From: Falsiroseomonas sp046052145
GTDB taxonomy: Bacteria; Pseudomonadota; Alphaproteobacteria; Acetobacterales; Acetobacteraceae
Assembly: GCA_046052145.1 (NCBI GenBank)
Contig: JBJOMW010000001.1
Location: 186,001-250,000, forward strand
Direction of reading: 5' to 3'
DNA: 64,000 nucleotides
Shown here: piece after piece, positions 57,641 through 64,000 of the stretch
Layout: every line of letters starts with the position of its first letter
How positions within the stretch are numbered: position 1 is the stretch's first letter
Notes under the pieces: model-generated
What the model was told of the DNA's origin: nothing
The model's input: the letters and a program-made list of their open reading frames with translations, nothing else
Databases searched by the model: none
Program-made: the position numbers and the translations under genes

Positions 57641-59032
57641 CTAAATATGCAAAGGCCGTCCGTCCACGGCGAGCGCGGCTTCCTTCACCGCCTCGTTCAG
57701 CGACGGGTGCGCGTGGCAGGTGCGGGCCACATCCTCGGCGCTCGCGCCGAATTCCATGGCGATCGCGATTTCGGCGATCAGCGTGCCGGCATCCGGCCCG
57801 ATGATGTGCGCGCCCAGCACGCGGTCCGTGTCCTTGTCGGCCAGGATCTTCACGAAGCCGTCCATCTCGCCCATGGCGCGGGCGCGGCCATTCGCCATGA
57901 AGGGGAACTTGCCCACCTTGTAGCCCGCGCCGCGCGCCTTCAGCTGCTCCTCGGTCTCGCCGATGCTCGCGACCTCGGGCCAGGTGTACACGACGCCGGG
58001 GATGATGCCGTAGTTCACATGCCCATGCTGGCCGGCCAGCATCTCGGCCAGCGCGACGCCTTCCTCTTCGGCCTTGTGGGCCAGCATCGGGCCGACGATG
58101 ACATCGCCGATCGCCCAGATGCCCGGCACGTTCGTCGCAAAATGCGCGTCGGTCTTCACGCGGCCGCGCTCATCCAGCGCGACGCCGGCTTCCGCCAGGC
58201 CGAGGCCCTCCACATAGGCGCGGCGGCCGATGGCCAGCAGCACGACATCGGCCTTCAGCGTCTCTGCCGCGCCGCCGCCGGCGGGCTCGAGCGTCAGCGT
58301 CACGCCGTCCTTGGCCTTCTTCGCGCCCGTGACCTTGGTCTTGAGCTTGAACTTCATCCCCTGCTTGCCGAGGATCTTCTGGAAGGCCTGCCCGACCTCG
58401 GTGTCCATGGAGGGCACCAGGCGGTCGAGATACTCGACGACCGTGACTTCGGCGCCGAGGCGCCGCCACACGCTGCCGAGCTCCAGCCCGATATAGCCGC
58501 CGCCGATGACGACCATGTGGCCCGGCACCTTCGTCAGCTCGAGCCCGCCGGTGGAGGTAACGACCTGCGTCTCATCCACCTCGACGCCAGGCAGCGGGAT
58601 GCTTTCGGAGCCCGTGGCGATGACGATGTGCTTGGTGTCGTAGGTGGCATCGCCCACCGTCACCTTGCCGGGGGCGGCAACGCGCCCCTCGCCCTTCAGC
58701 CAGGTGACCTTGTTCTTCTTGAACAGGAACTCGATGCCCTTGGTGTTGGCACCGACGACCTCGCCCTTGCGGGCCTGCATCTTCTTGAGGTCGAGGGAGA
58801 CGGCGCCGACATTCACGCCATGCTCGGCGAGCTTGTGCTTTGCCTCGTCGAAATGCTCGGAGGATTGCAGCAGCGCCTTGGACGGGATGCAGCCGACATT
58901 GAGGCAGGTGCCGCCGAGGGTGGCGCGCTTCTCCACGCAGGCGACCTTCATGCCGAGCTGGGCGGCGCGGATCGCGCAGACATAGCCGCCGGGACCGGCG
59001 CCGATGACGATGACGTCGAAGCTGTCAGCCAT
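57641..59032 (-). CDS. lpdA: dihydrolipoyl dehydrogenase (E3)
   Basis: FAD/NAD disulfide oxidoreductase that reoxidises dihydrolipoamide of 2-oxoacid dehydrogenase complexes. The 463-residue protein has the FAD loop IVIGAGPGGYVCAIRAAQLG (8-27), the redox-active disulfide in GGTCLNVGCIPSKALL (about C44/C49), the NAD loop VIGGGYIGLELGSVWRRLG near 178, IWAIGDVIVGPMLAHKAEEEG near 311, and the C-terminal HAHPSLNEAVKEA with the catalytic His-Glu pair. ATG at 59032. It follows odhB on the same strand with the AraC gene in opposite orientation between them; together with sucA it completes the OGDH complex. Confidence 0.95.
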   Translation of the reverse strand: MADSFDVIVIGAGPGGYVCAIRAAQLGMKVACVEKRATLGGTCLNVGCIPSKALLQSSEHFDEAKHKLAEHGVNVGAVSLDLKKMQARKGEVVGANTKGIEFLFKKNKVTWLKGEGRVAAPGKVTVGDATYDTKHIVIATGSESIPLPGVEVDETQVVTSTGGLELTKVPGHMVVIGGGYIGLELGSVWRRLGAEVTVVEYLDRLVPSMDTEVGQAFQKILGKQGMKFKLKTKVTGAKKAKDGVTLTLEPAGGGAAETLKADVVLLAIGRRAYVEGLGLAEAGVALDERGRVKTDAHFATNVPGIWAIGDVIVGPMLAHKAEEEGVALAEMLAGQHGHVNYGIIPGVVYTWPEVASIGETEEQLKARGAGYKVGKFPFMANGRARAMGEMDGFVKILADKDTDRVLGAHIIGPDAGTLIAEIAIAMEFGASAEDVARTCHAHPSLNEAVKEAALAVDGRPLHI

Positions 59033-59143
59033 AACTGGGGTCCTGCCTTCCTTCTTGGAGCGGACCATACGCACGGCGGCGCGCACGTCAAACCACCCCG
59101 GTTCCGCAAGCGCGATCAAGCCGGGTTGTGGCAGAAGATCGGT

Positions 59144-60037
59144 ATGCAGAACGACAGCCGGGGCGCCGCGAAGCCCTCCACCCGCCTGGATTATGGCCGG
59201 CGCATCGCCCGGGCCATGGCGCTGATCGCCGCCGACCCGGCGCGCAGCCCGACGCTGGAGGAGCTGGCGGGTGCTGCTGCCTTCAGCCCCTTCCACTTCC
59301 ATCGCATCTACCGGGAACTGACCGGGGAGACGCCGGCCGAGACGCTGGCCCGGCTGCGCCTGTCCCAGGCCGCGGTGCTGCTGGTGCGGGATGGGCTGCC
59401 GGTGGCCGTGGTGGCCGCGCGCTGCGGCTATGGCAGCGCGGCCGCCTTCACCCGCGCCTTCCGTGCCGCCTATGGCATCCCGCCGGCCGCCTATCGCGAC
59501 GGCGGCAGCATTGGCGCGGCGCTGCCCCCACCCGAGCCCACTGCGGAGGATGACGCCATGCATGAGATCACGATCCGTGCCGAACCGGCGCTGCGGCTGG
59601 CCGCGCTGGCGCATCGCGGCGCCTATAGCCTGATGGGCCATACCTTCGACCGCCTTGGCGCCTGGGCCGCGGCGCGCGGGCTGATCGGGGCGGAGACGCG
59701 CTTCCTCGCCCTCTATCACAACGACCCGATGACGGTGCCAGAGGCGGAGCTGCAATCGGATGCCTGCCTGACCGTGCCGGACGGTGTCGAGGGAGCCGAG
59801 GGCGTGCGGATCGTGGAGCTGCCGCCGACGCGCTGCGCGGTGCTGGTGTTTCGGGGCCCCTATGCTGAGCTGGAGCCGGTCTACACCTGGCTTTATCGCG
59901 ACTGGCTGCCCGCGAGCGGGGAGGAGCCGGCCGACCAGCCGCCGCGCGAGGAGTATCTGAACGATCCGCGCAGCCTGCCGCCCGCAGAATGGCTGACTGC
60001 GATCATGCTGCCGCTGCAGGCGAAGGCGGCTGGCTGA
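59144..60037 (+). CDS. AraC-family regulator with GyrI-like effector domain
   Basis: Transcriptional regulator of 297 residues. The N-terminal AraC double helix-turn-helix (about 20-115) has SPTLEELAGAAAFSPFHFHRIYRELTG and VVAARCGYGSAAAFTRAFRAAYGIPPAAYR. A C-terminal GyrI-like/SbmC ligand-binding domain (about 140-292) has LAALAHRGAYSLMGHTFDRLGAW and VVELPPTRCAVLVFRGPY-like strands. This is the Rob/TipAL-type architecture, which usually senses cationic drugs or toxins. ATG at 59144. It is inserted between odhB and lpdA, divergent from lpdA; no role in their control is shown. Confidence 0.9.
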   Translation: MQNDSRGAAKPSTRLDYGRRIARAMALIAADPARSPTLEELAGAAAFSPFHFHRIYRELTGETPAETLARLRLSQAAVLLVRDGLPVAVVAARCGYGSAAAFTRAFRAAYGIPPAAYRDGGSIGAALPPPEPTAEDDAMHEITIRAEPALRLAALAHRGAYSLMGHTFDRLGAWAAARGLIGAETRFLALYHNDPMTVPEAELQSDACLTVPDGVEGAEGVRIVELPPTRCAVLVFRGPYAELEPVYTWLYRDWLPASGEEPADQPPREEYLNDPRSLPPAEWLTAIMLPLQAKAAG

Positions 60038-60054
60038 ACGGCGTCTGAAACGCA

Positions 60055-60078
60055 GCGGGGCCGCTTGCGCGGCCCCGC
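60055..60078. terminator. hairpin between convergent AraC and odhB genes
   Basis: A perfect 10-bp stem GCGGGGCCGC (60055-60064) / GCGGCCCCGC (60069-60078) with a TTGC loop lies 17 bp after the AraC stop and 26 bp after the odhB stop. There is no real T-run on either strand, so it may stabilise or terminate both transcripts weakly. Confidence 0.55.
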
Positions 60079-60103
60079 GTGAACACAGGCTGTTGGCCCT
60101 GGA

Positions 60104-61318
60104 TCAGACGTCCAGCATCAGGCGGCGCGGATCCTCGATGGCGTCCTTCATCCGCACCAGGAAGCTGACGGCTTCCTTGCCGTCCACGATGCGGTGGTCG
60201 TAGCTGAGCGCCAGATACATCATCGGGCGGATCTCGACCTTGCCGCCGACCGCCATCGGGCGGTCCTGGATCTTGTGCATGCCGAGGATACCCGACTGCG
60301 GCGGGTTCAGGATCGGCGTGGACATCAGCGACCCGTAGATGCCGCCATTGGTGATGGTGAAGCTGCCGCCCGTCAGCTCATCGAGCTTCAGCGCACCATC
60401 GCGCGCACGGCGGCCGAAATCGCCGATGGATTTCTCGATCTGCGCGAAGGAGAGCTGGTCGGCATTGCGCAGCACCGGCACCACAAGACCGCTCGGGCCG
60501 CCGACGGCGATGCCCATATGGACGAAGTTCTTGTAGATGATCTCGTCGCCCTCGATCTCCGCGTTGACCGCGGGGAATTCCTTGAGGGCTGCGACAGCCG
60601 CCTTCACGAAGAAGCTCATGAAGCCCAGCTTCACGCCGTGGCGCTTCTCGAAATGGTCCTTGTATTCGTTCCGGAGGCCCATCACCGCGCCCATATCCAC
60701 CTCGTTGAAGGTGGTGAGCATTGCGGCGGTGTTCTGCGCTTCCTTCAGGCGGCGCGCGATGGTCTGGCGCAGGCGCGTCATCTTCACGCGCTCCTCGCCC
60801 GTCTCCAGCGCGCGGGCGGGGCCCTTGGCGGCGGGGGCGGCGGCAGCGGCGGTGGGCCTGGTGAGGAAGGCCATCACGTCACCCTTCGTCACGCGGCCAT
60901 CCTTGCCGGTGCCGGCGCCGATCTGCGCCGGCGTCACGCCGGCATCGGCCATCGCCTTGGTCGCGGCGGGGCCGTTCGGCAGACCGGCAGGCGCCGCGGC
61001 GGGGGCGGCAACCGGGGCGGCGGCCTTCGGTGCCTCGACCTTCGCGGCCGGGGCAGCGGCGGGCTTCGCGGCGGCGCCCGCGGCACCGGCGACGATCGTG
61101 CCGAGCACCGCGCCGGCGGTGACTTCCGCGCCTTCATCGGCGGCGATCGCCTCGATCACGCCGGCCGACGGTGCGTTGACCTCAACGGTCACCTTGTCCG
61201 TCTCGAGCTCGACCAGCGGCTCATCTGCCGCGACCGCCTCGCCGGCCTTCTTCAGCCAGCGCGCCACGGTGGCGCTGGAGACGCTTTCCCCGAGCGGGGG
61301 CACGATGATCTGGGTCAT
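60104..61318 (-). CDS. odhB: 2-oxoglutarate dehydrogenase E2 (dihydrolipoyl succinyltransferase)
   Basis: Core succinyltransferase of the OGDH complex, 404 residues. The lipoyl domain (1-77) carries the lipoylated K42 in ELETDKVTVEV. An Ala/Pro linker follows, then the E3/E1-binding domain (about 110-145, PAATKAMADAGVTPAQIGAGTGKDGRVTKGDV), and the catalytic domain (175-404) with SYDHRIVDGKEAV holding the active-site His and Asp. ATG at 61318, 33 bases after sucA, so the two are cotranscribed. Confidence 0.96.
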   Translation of the reverse strand: MTQIIVPPLGESVSSATVARWLKKAGEAVAADEPLVELETDKVTVEVNAPSAGVIEAIAADEGAEVTAGAVLGTIVAGAAGAAAKPAAAPAAKVEAPKAAAPVAAPAAAPAGLPNGPAATKAMADAGVTPAQIGAGTGKDGRVTKGDVMAFLTRPTAAAAAPAAKGPARALETGEERVKMTRLRQTIARRLKEAQNTAAMLTTFNEVDMGAVMGLRNEYKDHFEKRHGVKLGFMSFFVKAAVAALKEFPAVNAEIEGDEIIYKNFVHMGIAVGGPSGLVVPVLRNADQLSFAQIEKSIGDFGRRARDGALKLDELTGGSFTITNGGIYGSLMSTPILNPPQSGILGMHKIQDRPMAVGGKVEIRPMMYLALSYDHRIVDGKEAVSFLVRMKDAIEDPRRLMLDV

Positions 61319-61351
61319 CTTGGAGTCCTGCCTTCTGCCTGATGCGCTGTC

Positions 61352-64000
61352 TCAGCCCAATCCCAGGGCTTCGCGCACCAGGGCTTCCTGCTGCTGCTGG
61401 TGGATCTTGGCGAGGCCCGTGGCCGGGCTCGCGGCCTCGATGCGGCCGACATAGCGCGGCCGCTTCGCCTTGATGTCGAGGCTGGTCAGAACGCCCTCGA
61501 TGCGGCGGTCGAGGAAGGTCCAGGCGCCCATATTCTCGGGCTCCTCCTGGCACCACACGACCTCCGCCTGGGTGTAGGGCGCGAGCGCCTTGCCGAGGCT
61601 GGTCTTCGGGAAGGGATAGAGCTGCTCCATGCGCACGATGGCGACGTCCGTCACGCCCTTGTCGCGGCGTTCCTGCAGCAGGTCGTAATAGACCTTGCCG
61701 GTGCAGAGCACGACGCGCTTCACCTTCTCGGGCGGGGCGATCGCATCCACTTCCGGGATCACGTACTGGAAGGCGCTGCCGGGCGCGAAATCGGCCAGAG
61801 GCGACACGGCCAGCTTGTGGCGCAGCAGCGACTTCGGCGTCATCAGCACCAGCGGCTTGCGGTAATTCGCCTTCAGCTGGCGGCGCAGCGCGTGGAAGTA
61901 GTTCGCCGGCGTCGTCAGATTGCCGACGCGCATGTTCCGCTCCGCGCAGAGCTGCAGGTAGCGCTCGAGGCGGGCCGAGGAATGCTCCGGCCCCTGGCCT
62001 TCGTAGCCATGCGGCAGCAGCATCACCAGGCCGGACATGCGCAGCCACTTCGTCTCGGCGCTGGCGATGAACTGGTCGATGATCACCTGCGCGCCGTTGG
62101 CGAAGTCACCGAACTGCGCTTCCCACAGCACCAGCGTGCGCGGGTCCGCCAGCGTATAGCCGTATTCGAAGCCGAGCACGCCGAACTCCGACAGCAGGGA
62201 GTTGAACGCCTCGAACCGCGGCTGGCCGGCGCGGATATTGTTGAGCGGCACGTATTCGGCCTGCGTCTTCTGGTCCACCAGATAGGCGTGGCGGTGGCTG
62301 AAGGTGCCGCGCTGCACATCCTCGCCGGACAGACGCACGCGATGGCCTTCCAGCAGCAGGCCGCCGAAGGCCAGTGCCTCGCCGGTCGCCCAATCAATGC
62401 CCTCGCCGGTGTCGATCGCCTGCTTCTTGGCTTCGAGCTGGCGCGCGATCTTCGGGTTGACCTTGAAATTCGCCGGTACGCGGGTCAGCGCCGCGCCCAC
62501 TTCGCGCAGCGTGTCGAGGCCGATGGCGGTCTCGTGCAGGCGTTCCACTTCCTCGCCGGTCGTCACGGCCTTAAGGCCGGACCAATGGCCTTCCAGCCAG
62601 TCGGCCTTGTTCGGCTTGAAGGATTGCGCGGCCTGGAAGGCGTCTTCCAGCGTCGCGTAGAAGGCGTCCAGCATCGCCTTCGACTCAGCGGCCGGCAGCG
62701 AGCCTTCGGCCGCGAGCTTCTCGGCGTACTTCGTCCGCGTCGTCTTCATGTCCTTGATCCGGCCGTACATGATCGGCTGGGTGAAGGCGGGCTCGTCGGT
62801 CTCGTTGTGGCCGTGGCGGCGGTAGCAGACGATGTCGAGCACGATGTCCGCGCCGAATTCCATGCGGAACTCGGCCGCCATCTTCGCGCAGAACACCACC
62901 GCTTCCGGGTCGTCGCCATTCACATGCAGGATCGGCACCTGGATGCTTTTCGCCACGTCCGTGCAGTACAGGCCCGAATAGGCGTGCAGCGGGACGGTGG
63001 TGAAGCCGATCTGGTTGTTGGTGACGATGTGGATGGTGCCGCCGGTGCGGTAGCCGACCAGCTGGCTCATCGCCAGCGTCTCATACACCACGCCCTGGCC
63101 GGCGAAGGCAGCATCGCCATGCAGCGTGATGCCCATGACGGAGCGGCGGCCCTTGGTGTCGCCCGCCATGTCCTGGCGCGCGCGCACCTTGCCGACGACG
63201 ACAGGGTCCACCGCCTCAAGGTGCGAGGGGTTCGGCTGCAGCGACAGGTGCACCGTGCGGCCCGCGATCTCGATGTCGGTCGAGGTGCCGAGGTGGTACT
63301 TCACATCGCCCGAGCCCTGCACATCCTCAGGATGCGCGGAGACGCCCTTGAACTCGGAGAACACGGCCGAGTAGGGCTTCTTCACCACGTTCACGAGCAC
63401 ATTGAGCCGACCGCGATGCGCCATGCCGATGGTGACCTCGCCCACGCCCTGCGCGGCGGCGGTGGCGATCACGGTCTGGATGGCGGGGATGGTGCTCTCG
63501 CCGCCTTCCAGGCCGAAGCGCTTGGTGGTGGCGTATTTCTTCGCGCAGAAGGCCTCGAAGCCCTCGGCTTCGGTCAGCTCCTGCAGGATTTGCGTCTTGT
63601 GCGCCTTGTCGAAGGCGCCGAGCCAGGGCGCGCCTTCGATGCGGCGCTGGATCCAGGACTTCTGATCCGGGTCCTGGATGTGCATGAACTCGACGCCGAT
63701 CGAGGCGCAGTAGGAGGCGCGGCAGATCTTCAGGATCTCGCGCAGCGTCGCGTATTCCTTGCCGAGCACGAAATCGAGGAAGATCGGCCGGTCCAGATCG
63801 GCGTCGGTGAAGCCGTAGGTCGCCGGCGTCAGCTCCGCATGGGGTTTCGGCTTCTGCAGGCCGAGCGGGTCGAGCTGTGCTTCGAGATGGCCGCGCACGC
63901 GGTAGCTGCGGATCAGCATCAGCGCGCGGATGGAATCGAGCACCGCGCGCTGCGCGGTCGCCTTGTCCATCGTGTCGGTCTTCGGCATGACCGGCGCGGC
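61352..64000 (-). CDS. sucA: 2-oxoglutarate dehydrogenase E1, partial at window edge
   Basis: Thiamine-diphosphate-dependent E1 that decarboxylates 2-oxoglutarate and succinylates E2. Visible parts include SIRALMLIRSYRVRGHLEAQLDPL, the TPP-binding region with GMAHRGRLNVLVNV and a HVNGDDPEAV aspartate site, CYRRHGHNETDEPAFTQP, and HGYEGQGPEHSSARLERYLQL. At least 882 residues are present. The family N-terminus (about 50-100 more residues) lies beyond base 64000, so the internal ATG at 63988 is not the real start. Translation upstream of it remains open (AAPV). Operon sucA-odhB. Confidence 0.95.
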   Translation of the reverse strand, partial: AAPVMPKTDTMDKATAQRAVLDSIRALMLIRSYRVRGHLEAQLDPLGLQKPKPHAELTPATYGFTDADLDRPIFLDFVLGKEYATLREILKICRASYCASIGVEFMHIQDPDQKSWIQRRIEGAPWLGAFDKAHKTQILQELTEAEGFEAFCAKKYATTKRFGLEGGESTIPAIQTVIATAAAQGVGEVTIGMAHRGRLNVLVNVVKKPYSAVFSEFKGVSAHPEDVQGSGDVKYHLGTSTDIEIAGRTVHLSLQPNPSHLEAVDPVVVGKVRARQDMAGDTKGRRSVMGITLHGDAAFAGQGVVYETLAMSQLVGYRTGGTIHIVTNNQIGFTTVPLHAYSGLYCTDVAKSIQVPILHVNGDDPEAVVFCAKMAAEFRMEFGADIVLDIVCYRRHGHNETDEPAFTQPIMYGRIKDMKTTRTKYAEKLAAEGSLPAAESKAMLDAFYATLEDAFQAAQSFKPNKADWLEGHWSGLKAVTTGEEVERLHETAIGLDTLREVGAALTRVPANFKVNPKIARQLEAKKQAIDTGEGIDWATGEALAFGGLLLEGHRVRLSGEDVQRGTFSHRHAYLVDQKTQAEYVPLNNIRAGQPRFEAFNSLLSEFGVLGFEYGYTLADPRTLVLWEAQFGDFANGAQVIIDQFIASAETKWLRMSGLVMLLPHGYEGQGPEHSSARLERYLQLCAERNMRVGNLTTPANYFHALRRQLKANYRKPLVLMTPKSLLRHKLAVSPLADFAPGSAFQYVIPEVDAIAPPEKVKRVVLCTGKVYYDLLQERRDKGVTDVAIVRMEQLYPFPKTSLGKALAPYTQAEVVWCQEEPENMGAWTFLDRRIEGVLTSLDIKAKRPRYVGRIEAASPATGLAKIHQQQQEALVREALGLG

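Noticed and set aside
59144..60037. AraC regulator as part of the OGDH operon
   Set aside because: It is on the opposite strand to sucA, odhB and lpdA, with its own GyrI-like drug-sensing domain and a separating hairpin.
1..64000. tRNA, rRNA or other known structured RNA genes
   Set aside because: I looked for cloverleaf ends (GGTTCGA-type T-loops with CCA-side stems) and rRNA signatures in the intergenic gaps and found none. Without a covariance-model scan I cannot exclude small RNAs.

Overview
The window is 64 kb of very GC-rich, densely packed bacterial chromosome. The gene content points to an alphaproteobacterium of the Acetobacteraceae (Roseomonas-like): a MucR/Ros regulator, an alphaproteobacterial Fur, OlsB (ornithine lipid synthesis), a TAXI-type TRAP transporter, the hemE / PPDK-regulator / maf neighbourhood that flanks mapped origins in other alphaproteobacteria, Tim44-mltA and secB, and a GAAC-N7-GAAC direct repeat that is the alphaproteobacterial form of the LexA box. 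This assignment is an inference from gene content; no rRNA is present. I saw no rRNA, tRNA or CRISPR array.

Layout. 1-2559: phoH-ybeY-corC operon. 2575-6286: DUF4269 protein, a transposase fossil, UDP-galactopyranose mutase with a coupled glycosyltransferase, and a small KGG-repeat stress protein with a strong terminator. 6291-10416: nth, DUF2244, an XRE regulator, lnt and secB. 10576-15776: VWA (DUF1194) protein, small membrane protein, DUF3775, aldo/keto reductase, a WD40 protein overlapping a COG0523 metal-chaperone GTPase, and an orphan transposase DNA-binding domain. 15838-22247: class III aminotransferase, tsaB-rimI, TusA-like protein, mucR, fur-olsB, YihY membrane protein, rhodanese. 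22363-27415: maf and the PPDK regulatory protein diverge from hemE across a 394-bp gap that is a candidate oriC; then mltA and Tim44. 27561-35060: phosphatase, then surface-polysaccharide genes (DegT aminotransferase, CapD/WbpM dehydratase, FkbM methyltransferase, WecA/WbpL-type transferase) interrupted by GST and VOC genes. 35072-39737: GfcB-like lipoprotein, fused TRAP permease, TAXI binding protein, CBS-BON protein. 39765-45733: MFS transporter and a large NAD-glutamate dehydrogenase broken by a frameshift. 45830-49295: two JmjC/cupin oxygenases bracketing an OmpA-like protein and a lipoprotein made of six DSDPSD repeats. 49305-54328: MFS transporter, then a probably LexA-controlled radical SAM / UdgX pair and an HMG-CoA lyase. 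54330-57432: sirB1, HIT, hisE, hisF, small membrane protein. 57641-64000: lpdA, an AraC-GyrI regulator, odhB and a truncated sucA (2-oxoglutarate dehydrogenase complex).

Two things stand out. First, 45830-49295 looks like a compact, possibly undescribed protein-modification system: two paralogous Fe(II)/2-oxoglutarate hydroxylases next to an exported repeat protein that is a natural multi-site substrate. Second, the intergenic spaces carry three unrelated families of multi-hairpin repeat elements, each present twice. In each family the two copies differ by paired, compensatory base changes, so the hairpins rather than the sequence are conserved. There is also one single-copy 100-bp element with a perfect 21-bp inverted repeat.
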